Source: Pseudomonas sp. WJP1 (GTDB lineage: Bacteria; Pseudomonadota; Gammaproteobacteria; Pseudomonadales; Pseudomonadaceae). Taken from it: a stretch of 64,000 nucleotides of DNA. Below the pieces are notes generated by a model. That model saw only the letters and a program-made list of their open reading frames with translations, was not told where the DNA came from and searched no databases. The translations under genes and the position numbers were made by a program. The stretch lies in NCBI RefSeq assembly GCF_028471945.1, contig NZ_CP110128.1, positions 2,468,501 through 2,532,500 on the forward strand, in the 5' to 3' direction. Shown here in pieces: positions 7,991 to 16,500 of this stretch (position 1 is the stretch's first letter; each line of letters begins with the position of its first letter).

Positions 7991-10357
7991 TCAAAAGGTT
8001 TGCCCCATGGAGAACTGGAACACTTGCGTGTCGGCATCCTCGGGCGTTCGAATCGGGAACGCCAGGTTGGCGCTCAAGGGACCCAACGGACTGTACCAGG
8101 TAACGCCAATACCTACGGAGCTGGCCATCTGGTCGAGGTCGACACCGTCGCACCCCTGGGTGGTGCTCAGGTAGCACTTGTTGGAATAGACGCTGCCGAC
8201 GTCCCAGAACACCGAGGTGCGCAGGGATTTGTTGTCTTTGATGAAGGGCATCGGGAACAGGTATTCCACTCCGCCGGTGATGAGGATGTTGCCGCCCAGG
8301 GCGTCGGTGTCCCGGTCTGAGTAATACGCTTGCCCGGCACTGGCATAGGTACCGGTGGCCGGGGTGTTACGCGGGCCGAGGGTGCCGCTTTTAAAGCCGC
8401 GAACCGAACCCTCGCCACCGGCGGTGTAGTTTTCATAGAAGGGCAGGCCGTCGGTTGAGCCGTAGCTGTTGCCATAGCCGAGCTTGGTATGGAAACGCAG
8501 CGAGGTGGCTTCGCTGACTGGCAGGAAAGCCTGCCCGGTGTAATCGATCTTGTAGAAGCTCAGGTCACTGCCGGGCAGCGTCACCATGAGGTTCAGGTTC
8601 TGCGAATGTCCGCGGGTGGCCAATATGCCGCGGTTCAGGGTCGACTCCGACCAGCCGAGGCTGGCCTTGAAGTTGGTGAATTGCTTGCCCTCACGTTCGA
8701 TAAAGTCGTAGATCTCATCGGCGCTGTAGGTCCCTGGCTCGAGACTGTCATGTTGCGCGCTCAGGCCGAAACTCATCCGTGACGTTTCATTGATGGGGTA
8801 GCCGAACGTGGTACCGGCACCATAGCTGTTGATGGCGTAGTACGAAACGCCGTTATCGTAGTAGTCGCTGTAATCGGTCGCGCTGTAGAACAGGTTGTAA
8901 CCCAGGCTCACCCCGTCGGGGGTGAAGTAGGGGTTGGTAAAACCGAAGTTGTACTTGCTTTGGTATTGCGAACGGGTAAGGCCGACGCTGGCATAGTTGC
9001 CGGTCCCCAGGAAATTGCTCTGGGTGATCGAACCCCCGAGGATCAGGCCCGCGCTCTGGGCGAAACCGACGCTGGCGGTAATCGAACCGGACGCCTGCTC
9101 TTCAACGCCGTAGTTCACGTCCACCTGGTCATCGACACCCGCCACCGCCGGGGTTTCGACGTTGACGTCCTTGAAGAAACCCAGCCGCTCCAGGCGGGTC
9201 TTGGACTGGTCGATCAGGTAGGTCGATGCCCAGCCACCTTCCATCTGGCGCATTTCACGGCGCAATACCTTGTCGTCGGTCTTGGTGTTGCCACGGAAGT
9301 TGATGCGGTTGACGTAGGCACGCTTGCCCGGATCGACGGCGAAGGTGATATCAACCGTTTGGTCGCCATCGTGGGGCTGAGGCACGCCGTTGACGTTGGC
9401 GAAGGTGTAACCCTCGTTACCCAGGCGACGGGTGATCAGGTCGGACGTGGTGGTCATCAGCTTGCGCGAGAACACCTGGCCTTTCTGCACCAGCAGCAGG
9501 GACCTGACCTGCTCTTCGGGGACTTTCAGGTCGCCGCTGAGCTTGATGTCGCCAACCCTGTACTTATGGCCTTCGTTGATGTTGACGGTGATGTAGATGT
9601 GTTTCTTGTCCGGTGTGATCGACACCTGGGTCGAGGTGATGTCCATGTTGATGTAGCCGCGGTCCAGGTAATAGGAGCGCAGGCGCTCCAGGTCGCCGGA
9701 GAGTTTTTCGCGGGCGTACTTGTCGTCGTTCTTGAAGAACGACAGCCAGTTGCTGGTCTTGAGGGTGAACTGATCGGTCAATTGCTCGTCGCTGAAGACA
9801 GTATTGCCCACCACGTTGATGTGCTGGATGGTCGCGACAGAGCCTTCATCTATGTTGATTTTCAGGCCCACACGGTTGCGCGGTTGTGGCACCACTTCGG
9901 TGTCGACGGTAGCCGAGTAGCGGCCCTGGGCGACGTATTGGCGCTGCAGTTCGTTACGCACACCTTCGAGGGTGGCGCGCTGGAAGATCTCGCCTTCGGC
10001 CAGGCCGGATTGCTTGAGGCCCTTCATCAGGTCCTCGGTGGAGATCGCCTTGTTGCCCTCGATCTCGATACTGGCAACTGACGGGCGTTCGACCACGGTG
10101 ATGATCAGGACATCACCGTCACGGCCCAGCTGGATATCCTGGAAGAAACCGGTTTTGAACAGTGCCCGGGTGGACTCCACCAAACGCTGATTGTCTGCGT
10201 CATCACCGACGTTCAACGGCAATGCGCCGAACACGCTGCCAGCAGAGACCCGTTGTAGGCCGTTGATGCGAATATCGGAGATTTTGAAGCCTTGGGCGTG
10301 CGCAAGTGTGACATTTAGCAAGAGGGCAACCGTGCAGAGCAGACGCGAAAAATTCAT
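7991..10357 (-). CDS. bamA: BamA-family outer membrane assembly protein (stand-alone paralogue)
   Basis: 788 residues. A signal peptide (MNFSRLLCTVALLLNVTLAHA) precedes five POTRA-type repeats over roughly residues 22-420 and a C-terminal 16-strand barrel. The barrel contains the conserved loop-6 motif in GGEGSVRGFKSG and ends in the aromatic residue of FSMGQTF, as outer membrane proteins do. BamA inserts beta-barrel proteins into the outer membrane. In pseudomonads the housekeeping copy lies between rseP and skp/lpxD; none of those is here, so this is probably a second, accessory copy. The start at 10357 (MNFSRLL) begins the signal peptide; 35 upstream codons are not secretory. It is divergent from a two-component system. 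Confidence 0.88.
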   Translation of the reverse strand: MNFSRLLCTVALLLNVTLAHAQGFKISDIRINGLQRVSAGSVFGALPLNVGDDADNQRLVESTRALFKTGFFQDIQLGRDGDVLIITVVERPSVASIEIEGNKAISTEDLMKGLKQSGLAEGEIFQRATLEGVRNELQRQYVAQGRYSATVDTEVVPQPRNRVGLKINIDEGSVATIQHINVVGNTVFSDEQLTDQFTLKTSNWLSFFKNDDKYAREKLSGDLERLRSYYLDRGYINMDITSTQVSITPDKKHIYITVNINEGHKYRVGDIKLSGDLKVPEEQVRSLLLVQKGQVFSRKLMTTTSDLITRRLGNEGYTFANVNGVPQPHDGDQTVDITFAVDPGKRAYVNRINFRGNTKTDDKVLRREMRQMEGGWASTYLIDQSKTRLERLGFFKDVNVETPAVAGVDDQVDVNYGVEEQASGSITASVGFAQSAGLILGGSITQSNFLGTGNYASVGLTRSQYQSKYNFGFTNPYFTPDGVSLGYNLFYSATDYSDYYDNGVSYYAINSYGAGTTFGYPINETSRMSFGLSAQHDSLEPGTYSADEIYDFIEREGKQFTNFKASLGWSESTLNRGILATRGHSQNLNLMVTLPGSDLSFYKIDYTGQAFLPVSEATSLRFHTKLGYGNSYGSTDGLPFYENYTAGGEGSVRGFKSGTLGPRNTPATGTYASAGQAYYSDRDTDALGGNILITGGVEYLFPMPFIKDNKSLRTSVFWDVGSVYSNKCYLSTTQGCDGVDLDQMASSVGIGVTWYSPLGPLSANLAFPIRTPEDADTQVFQFSMGQTF

Positions 10358-10582
10358 CAAGATCTTTTTCCAGGACACATCGACAAGCAGCGTAGGCGGG
10401 CGCGGATATCTCAAGACAAGACGAGGTACCGCTGGGCGGGCAGGCTGGTGGAGTGCAAGCATAAAAGCTCGGTGCGTTTGGTGCGGTTAACCAAGTGTCA
10501 AGTTAGGTAAAGGTTTGTGTAAGGCCATGACGCTGCGCGGTGCGCGGGCGATAATGGGCTGATACCCACTCAAGAGCTCTCC

Positions 10583-11266
10583 ATGATTTGCGTATTGCTA
10601 GTTGACGACGACCAGGAACTGACTGGAATGCTCAGCCAGTACCTGGAGCGCGAAGGCTTCGAGGCGACGGCGGTGCACTCGGGCGAGGAGGGTGAAATTC
10701 ATGCGCTTTCCGGGCGCTACAGCATCGTGGTGCTGGACGTGATGCTACCCCGCCTGTCGGGCATCGAGGTGCTCAGGCGCATTCGGGCCGTCAGCCAGGT
10801 GCCGGTGGTGCTGCTGACGGCCCGTGGCGACAACATCGACAGGATCACCGGCCTGGAACTGGGCGCCGATGACTATGTGCCCAAGCCCAGCTCGCCGGGT
10901 GAACTGGTGGCGCGGTTGCGGGCGATCATGCGCAGGGTACAGCCGGCGGACCAGCCCGCCACGGAAGTGATCAGGACCGGCCCGCTGGTGTTGTGGCCCG
11001 GCAAGCGCCAGGCCCATTGGCAGGGGAGCGAGCTGGGCGTGACCAGCACCGAATTCAGCTTGCTTGAAGAACTGGCGCGAAACGCCGGGCAGGTCGTGAG
11101 CAAACAGGATCTGTCGCTCAATGCGTTGGGCTGTCCCTTGACCCGCTACGACCGGCGCATAGACGTGCACATCAGCAGCATCCGCCAGAAGCTGGGCCCG
11201 CGCCCCGACACCAAGGCCTGGATCCAGAGCGTACGTGGCCTCGGCTACCTGTTGATTGCCGAATGA
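10583..11266 (+). CDS. OmpR-family response regulator
   Basis: 227 residues. The receiver domain has the acidic pair DDD near the N-terminus, phospho-acceptor D52 in VVLDVMLP and K101 in VPKP. A C-terminal winged helix ends in VDVHISSIRQKL..RGLGYLL-type sequence. It resembles CpxR/RstA. The stop overlaps the start of the kinase gene (ATGA at 11263-11266), so the two are translationally coupled. Its divergent position makes the bamA paralogue a likely target; a GTAAA/GTAAG pair spaced 12 bp at 10507-10523 could be a binding site, but this is weak. The partner kinase is broken, so its phosphorylation source is in doubt. Confidence 0.9.
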   Translation: MICVLLVDDDQELTGMLSQYLEREGFEATAVHSGEEGEIHALSGRYSIVVLDVMLPRLSGIEVLRRIRAVSQVPVVLLTARGDNIDRITGLELGADDYVPKPSSPGELVARLRAIMRRVQPADQPATEVIRTGPLVLWPGKRQAHWQGSELGVTSTEFSLLEELARNAGQVVSKQDLSLNALGCPLTRYDRRIDVHISSIRQKLGPRPDTKAWIQSVRGLGYLLIAE

Positions 11267-12552
11267 TGAAGCCGGGTCGCCTGTTCTGGAAACTGTTCCT
11301 GGCGTTCTGGCTGGCTACCAGCCTGACGTTCCTGGTCGGGCTGGGCATTCTGGTGCTGGGAAATTTCGGCCCCGGGGATCCTCATCTGGAGGCGATCCTG
11401 GCCAGCGAAAAACAGCTGCTTGAACAATTTGGCATCGAGTCCGGCCGACAGTTGCTGACGGTGTGGGAGCACCCGGACGACCAGGCGATTGGCGTGTACG
11501 ACCTGGCAGGTCAGCTGCTGGCGGGATCGCCGGTTCCGCATCCGGCCTATGAACGATCGGTCATCAGCAAGGAAGGTGTCGCGCTGTCGCTCAGATCCTC
11601 ACAGTCTCCCGGCAATGCCGGTGACAGAGGGCCCGGGCGCTCGATCCCGTTGATCATCGGCACGGTGATGAGTGCGCTGTTCAGCGGGTACCTGGCGTAC
11701 TACCTGGCCTGGCCGCTGGCCTATCTGAGACGGGCGATGAGCGACGTGGCACAGGGGCGTTTCGAAACCCGGGTCAAGCCGATGATGGGCGGGCGCCGCG
11801 ATGAAATCGTCGATCTGGCCGAGGACTGCGACCGCATGGCCAATCAGCTGAAACTGCTGGTGCAGGCCCAGCAACACCTGTTGCACGACATCTCTCACGA
11901 ACTGCGTTCTCCCTTGACGCGCATGCAAGCGGCCATCGGGCTGTTACAGCAAGACCCGGCACGCCAGGAAATGGTGGAGCGCATCGAGCGTGAGTCGGTG
12001 CGCATGGACACGTTGATCGAGGCATTGCTGACCCTGGCACGCGTGCAGGGCCGCCCCGACAGTATCGAGCGCGAGCCACTCGATATCATTGAACTGCTGG
12101 TGGGGATTGTCTAGGACGCTCAATTCGAGGCCGCCATGAAAGGCTGCCGGGTCAGCCTGCAAGCGTGTCCAGCCTTTGTCAGTCGCGTCAGTGGCGAGCT
12201 GTTGTACCGGTGTTTCGAGAACGTCATCCGAAACGCCGTGCGATATACCCGGCCGGGCACGACGGTTGTCGTGTCGGCCGAGGTCAATCCCGGCACACAC
12301 TGCCTGAGGGTCTGGATCACCGATCAGGGGCCGGGTGTTGTAAGCGAACGGCTGCAGAGCATTTTTCATCCGTTCGAGCGCGGTGTGAGCGAAGCGTGTG
12401 CCGGTTTCGGACTGGGCCTGGCGATCGCCGCAAGAGCCGTGGAAATGCATGGCGGCACGATCAGCGCACGTAACGAGCCATCCGGGGGGCTGACCGTGGA
12501 AATCAACCTGCCGGGCCTGGTCTGGTCTTTACACGAAATTACATTGGCTTGA
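11263..12552 (+). pseudogene. Sensor histidine kinase split by an in-frame amber stop
   Basis: A CpxA-like membrane kinase. The first part (283 residues, 11263-12114) has a transmembrane helix (residues about 8-33), a short periplasmic region, a second helix near 126-150, a HAMP segment and the H-box with H212 in HDISHELRSPLTR. TAG at 12112-12114 then stops translation. The same frame continues without shift into the ATP-binding domain: N-box ENVIRNAVRY, DQGPGV and the G-box GFGLGLAIAARAVEMHGG, ending at 12552. A GAG-to-TAG change would explain it, since homologues have an acidic residue there. As read, the product lacks the catalytic domain. The ATP-binding half could be made alone from ATG 12136, or the stop could be suppressed; a sequencing error is also possible. 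Confidence 0.85.
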
Positions 12553-12643
12553 CGGCCCTGAACGCATCACCTCAGTAGACTTCCCGCTCAAACTTACTCA
12601 GCGTTTGCTGATGTCCTGGTGAAGTCATTGAGCGGAGGTGGTG

Positions 12644-13093
12644 ATGTTTCTGGTCCATAAAAAGGGATTCGTGTCCGGCAAGAAAATGGTCGACGGGCTG
12701 GTGCCCTATGATTTTTTTTGCGAAGACAACCCGGCCATCAACCTGTTCGTGTTTACCGGCTCTGCCACGCCGGGCAACGCGGTGGAGGAACAGACGCTCT
12801 GGGGCTTTACCCGCCTGGAGCGTTTCGAGGCGTTGACCGGCACGCTGGTGTCGAACAAAAAGAATGCCGGCTGGTTTCAAAAGGTCAATGTGCTCACCGG
12901 GCCAGCCCAGAACGGCACCCAGGGCGTGAAGTTCCAGCGGGTGCTGAAAATCATCAAGCATCTCGGTGTGTCGGATCGCGTCGCCAACAAGGCGCATTAC
13001 GAGATCCAGACGGACGAAGGCGACACCTACTTCACCCGCCCGCCTACTGCGTCAGACAGCGCGCAAACCATCATCTATGCGGCGGATCAGTAA
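12644..13093 (+). CDS. Conserved hypothetical protein
   Basis: 149 residues with no signal peptide or membrane helix and no motif that I recognise. The sequence is mixed alpha/beta in character, with [10 protein letters not shown] and [12 protein letters not shown] as distinctive stretches. GGAGG at 12634-12638 supports ATG 12644 over the two in-frame GTG codons just before it. Coding is supported by the ribosome site and by normal codon bias. Its end overlaps the end of the opposing baeR gene by 23 bp. Function unknown. Confidence 0.65.
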   Translation: MFLVHKKGFVSGKKMVDGLVPYDFFCEDNPAINLFVFTGSATPGNAVEEQTLWGFTRLERFEALTGTLVSNKKNAGWFQKVNVLTGPAQNGTQGVKFQRVLKIIKHLGVSDRVANKAHYEIQTDEGDTYFTRPPTASDSAQTIIYAADQ

Positions 13094-13766
13094 CGAGCTG
13101 AAACCGGTAGCCCACGCCATACAACGACTCGATGGGATTCTCCCCCGGGCAGGCCTGTTCGAGCTTGCGCCGCAGATTTCGAATATGGCTGTCGACCGTG
13201 CGATCGGTCACCACTCGATGATCGGAGTAGATCTTGTCGAGCAACTGATCCCGGGAAAACACGCGCCCTGGCGAGCGGGCGAGGGTGCTGAGCAATCGCA
13301 GTTCCAGAGGCGTCAGGTCCAGTGCGATACCGTCGAGGACGGCCTTGTACTGCTCTTCATCAATCTGCAGGCGCGATGGCGCAGACGCCAGAAGGTGCGG
13401 GCTGCGTCGCAGGATGGCCTTGACCCGGGCGACGACTTCACGCGGGCTGAAAGGTTTACAGATGTAGTCGTCGGCACCCAGGTCCAGTCCGAGCAGGCGA
13501 TCCACTTCCTCGACCCGGGCGGTGATCATGATGATGGGCACCGCACTGAAGCTGCGCAGTTCCTTGCACACTTGCAGGCCATCACGTCCGGGCAGCATCA
13601 GGTCGAGCAAAATCAGTCGGGGCTCACGGGCACGCACCACCGGCACCACGTCCAACCCGTTGTCCAGACACTGGGTCGGGTAACCGGCAGCGCTCAGGTA
13701 GTCGCGCATCAGCGCGGCCAGTTTGGGTTCATCTTCAACGATGAGAATCGGCGTGTCGTTGACCAT
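13071..13766 (-). CDS. baeR: Response regulator BaeR
   Basis: 231 residues, OmpR/PhoB type. The receiver domain has [10 protein letters not shown], phospho-acceptor D55 in [10 protein letters not shown] and K104 in [16 protein letters not shown]. The DNA-binding wing contains [19 protein letters not shown]. These blocks match BaeR of enterobacteria closely. BaeSR responds to envelope stress and toxic compounds and activates RND efflux genes. It is co-directional with and just downstream of baeS (3-bp gap), and the pair is divergent from an RND operon, which is therefore the likely target. Confidence 0.88.
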   Translation of the reverse strand: MVNDTPILIVEDEPKLAALMRDYLSAAGYPTQCLDNGLDVVPVVRAREPRLILLDLMLPGRDGLQVCKELRSFSAVPIIMITARVEEVDRLLGLDLGADDYICKPFSPREVVARVKAILRRSPHLLASAPSRLQIDEEQYKAVLDGIALDLTPLELRLLSTLARSPGRVFSRDQLLDKIYSDHRVVTDRTVDSHIRNLRRKLEQACPGENPIESLYGVGYRFQLVTDPPHR

Positions 13767-13769
13767 GGT

Positions 13770-15155
13770 TCAGGCATTCCGTGGCAGGCGCAGGGTCAGC
13801 CAGAGGCCACCCAGGGGCGAGTGATCGGCCGTCAAGCTGCCGCCGTGGGCCAGGGCGATGCTATGACAGATTGCCAAGCCAAGGCCGGCGCCGCCGCTGG
13901 CACGATTGCGCGAGGCTTCGCCGCGGTAGAAGCGCTCAAACAGCCGGGGCAATTGTTGCGCTTCAACCCCGGGGCCGGAATCGAGGAACTCGATGCGCAC
14001 GTCGTCGCCCTCGATTGCGGCGCTGATGCGCAATACGCCGCCCGGGTCGGTATACCGCACAGCGTTCTCCAGCAGGTTGCCAAACAGTTGTTGCAGGCGC
14101 TTGGGATCGGCCTCCAACCGCAGCGGTTGCGCCGGCAGGTCCAGCTCCAGGCGCAGCTGCGCGGCGTTGCAGCGTTCCTGAAACATGGCCGCGCTGTTTT
14201 CCAGCAAGTCGTTGAGCACGCATTCGCTCTTGCGATAGTTCAGGGCGCCGACGTCCGCCAACGACAGCTCGTACAGGTCGTCCACCAGTTTACTGAGCAT
14301 ACCGACTTCACCCTGCAGCGACTTCATGGAGGCTTGATCGAGGGTGCGTACGCCGTCCTCGATGGCCTCCAGTTCACCACGCAACACGGACAGCGGGGTG
14401 CGCAGTTCGTGGGAGACATCGGCCATGAATTCCCGGCGCATCTGTTCGTTGCGCTCCAGCGTGTAGGCAAGCTGGTTGAAGTCGCGCGCCAGTTGGCCCA
14501 CTTCGTCGCTGGACGACACGGTCACTCGGTTGCTGTATTCCCCGGCGGCCAGTCGATGAGTGGCCGCGGCCACCCGTTTGACCGGATCAAGCAGGGTGCG
14601 GGCGATCCACCAGGCGATCAGCATCGCCAACATTAACGAGAGTACACCCATCCCCAGGCTGGCCCGCAGTTGATACTGCTGAAACCGTTCGCCGCCTGCT
14701 TCCGTTACGCTCTGGAAGGGGGTAACGGCCAGCCAGCCGACGGTTTTGCCGGCCACTTCGATCGGGCGCAGCAGGGCGTCATCACCGATCGCGGGGTAGC
14801 CGGTCACGCGTTTTTTTTGCTGATCGAGCAGGGCAATGCGGAACAATGCACCTGTCAGATCGGAGGATGAAGGAATCCTCAATTCGTGGAACACCTCTTC
14901 GTCCTTCGGCTCCGGCCGCATGATGTCGAACCAGCGATCGGGCTGGTGCCGCAGGAATTCCCAGCTGCCCTCGCGCTCGTAGGCGCTGGCCAGGCGCGGC
15001 AGGACCGGGGCCATGCGCTCCAGGGCCTGTTCATTGAGGTAGCCGAGAAAACCCCGGCCAAAGCTCCAGCTTGTGGCCAGGCCCATGCTCAGGATGACGA
15101 ACAGCACGCTGGCCAGTACGGCTACGAACAGCTTGGTGGAGATGCTCAGTTTCAT
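13770..15155 (-). CDS. baeS: Sensor histidine kinase BaeS
   Basis: 461 residues from MKLSISTKLF. Transmembrane helices are at about 8-27 and 166-186 with a periplasmic sensor domain between, followed by HAMP. The phospho-acceptor H249 is in FMADVSHELRTPLSVLRG, the N-box is NLLENAVRYTD, and the G-boxes are DSGPGV and GGAGLGLAI. The DRWFDIMRPEPKDEE stretch fits the BaeS sensor. A start at 15188 would add 11 residues and has a slightly better AGGG site; MKLS is preferred because it begins the membrane helix as in homologues. All catalytic residues are present, unlike in the kinase at 11263. Confidence 0.88.
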   Translation of the reverse strand: MKLSISTKLFVAVLASVLFVILSMGLATSWSFGRGFLGYLNEQALERMAPVLPRLASAYEREGSWEFLRHQPDRWFDIMRPEPKDEEVFHELRIPSSSDLTGALFRIALLDQQKKRVTGYPAIGDDALLRPIEVAGKTVGWLAVTPFQSVTEAGGERFQQYQLRASLGMGVLSLMLAMLIAWWIARTLLDPVKRVAAATHRLAAGEYSNRVTVSSSDEVGQLARDFNQLAYTLERNEQMRREFMADVSHELRTPLSVLRGELEAIEDGVRTLDQASMKSLQGEVGMLSKLVDDLYELSLADVGALNYRKSECVLNDLLENSAAMFQERCNAAQLRLELDLPAQPLRLEADPKRLQQLFGNLLENAVRYTDPGGVLRISAAIEGDDVRIEFLDSGPGVEAQQLPRLFERFYRGEASRNRASGGAGLGLAICHSIALAHGGSLTADHSPLGGLWLTLRLPRNA

Positions 15156-15301
15156 GGGCTCGGGCAGGTCGGTGGATGGCCCGGTCATTTAGGCCCTGAC
15201 GCGACGAAGATTCAAGCTCGGCGGGCAATCTTCAATTTTCCTGCACATTTGCCTCGCAGTATGGCGCATGGCTCAAGCCACCCCGTCTTGCAGAGGCAGA
15301 T

Positions 15302-16498
15302 ATGTCGACCAAACTTTTCGCCAAATCCCTGGTAACCGCCGCGGTTGTCCTTTCCCTGATCATTTTGTTCGTGCTGAGCGGTTGCTCGGCCGGCGACGCC
15401 ACGCCGGTTGCCGCCGTGCCCAAGGTGTCGGTGATGGTCGTGCAACCTCAGAGCCAGGCGCTGACGACTGAGCTGGCTGGGCGCACCCAAGCGTTCACGG
15501 TCGCCGAGATCCGTCCCCAGGTCGGCGGTATCGTCCAGCAGCGCTTGTTTGTCGAAGGCGCCGACGTCAAGGCCGGGCAGGCGCTGTATCAATTGGATGC
15601 GGCGCCGTACAAAGCCGCATTGGCTGAAGCCCAGGCGACCGTGGCAAAAGCGCGCGCCACGCTGAAATCCGCCCAGGCCACCGCCAGGCGCAATGCCCAA
15701 CTGGCGAAGATCGATGCCATCAGTCAGCAAGACAACGAGGATGCCCAGGCCAGCCTGCTGACCGCCCAGGCGGAACTGCAAGTGGCACAGGCCGGAGCGG
15801 ATACCGCGCGCATCAACCTGGCGTACACCCGCATCAGCTCGCCCGTGGGCGGGCGCATCGAAACGTCGACCGTCACCCCTGGCGCACTTGTCGTGGCCAA
15901 TCAGGACAGCGCACTGACCACCGTGCAGCAGTTGGACCCGATCTACGTGGACGTCACGCAATCGACCAGCGAACTGTTGCGTCTCAAGCGCGATCTGGCC
16001 AGCGGTGCGTTGCAAGGCAGCGCTGAGGGCGAAGCGCGGATCAGCCTGAAGCTTGACGATGGCAGCACCTACAACCACGAAGGCCGCTTGAAATTCAGCG
16101 GGGTCAGCGTCAATCAGGGCACCGGCACCGTGATCCTGCGTGCCGAGTTCGACAATCCGGAGCATCTGTTGCTGCCGGGGATGTATGTGCGGGCGGTACT
16201 GGAGCAGGCCTGGAATGACCAGGCGATCCTGATTCCGCAGCAGGCCGTGAGCCGCGACGCCAGCGGTGTGACCTCGGTGTTGCTGGTGGTCAACGGCAAG
16301 GTGGAGCAGCGTGTGCTGACCATCGATCGCGCCGTCGGCAATCAATGGTGGGTCACCGCCGGCCTCAAGGCAGGTGAGCAGGTGATCGTCGAAGGAGGGC
16401 AGAAAGTCCGGGTAGGCGCCGAGGTGTTGGCGCAGAACACCGGCACCCGTGGGCGGACACTGCAAGCCGCCCCGACGGCCATAGCGCAGGAGGGTTGA
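15302..16498 (+). CDS. RND efflux periplasmic adaptor lipoprotein
   Basis: 398 residues, MexA/AcrA family. A signal sequence ends in a lipobox (LSGC, cysteine near residue 28), so it should be anchored in the inner membrane facing the periplasm. The biotinyl-lipoyl halves ([26 protein letters not shown] and [11 protein letters not shown]) flank a long alanine-rich coiled-coil hairpin, and beta-barrel and membrane-proximal domains follow. It bridges the RND pump and the outer membrane channel encoded next. The stop is two bases before the pump start, so it is the first gene of a three-gene operon divergent from baeSR. Confidence 0.92.
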   Translation: MSTKLFAKSLVTAAVVLSLIILFVLSGCSAGDATPVAAVPKVSVMVVQPQSQALTTELAGRTQAFTVAEIRPQVGGIVQQRLFVEGADVKAGQALYQLDAAPYKAALAEAQATVAKARATLKSAQATARRNAQLAKIDAISQQDNEDAQASLLTAQAELQVAQAGADTARINLAYTRISSPVGGRIETSTVTPGALVVANQDSALTTVQQLDPIYVDVTQSTSELLRLKRDLASGALQGSAEGEARISLKLDDGSTYNHEGRLKFSGVSVNQGTGTVILRAEFDNPEHLLLPGMYVRAVLEQAWNDQAILIPQQAVSRDASGVTSVLLVVNGKVEQRVLTIDRAVGNQWWVTAGLKAGEQVIVEGGQKVRVGAEVLAQNTGTRGRTLQAAPTAIAQEG

Positions 16499-16500
16499 AC

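Noticed and set aside
10507..10523. CpxR-box-like GTAAA/GTAAG pair
   Set aside because: The spacer is seven bases, not the five of the CpxR consensus; kept only as a weak remark under the regulator.
12966..14636. 556-codon open frame on the plus strand across baeR and baeS
   Set aside because: It is antisense to two clear genes, has no recognisable domain, and reflects GC-rich third-position bias.
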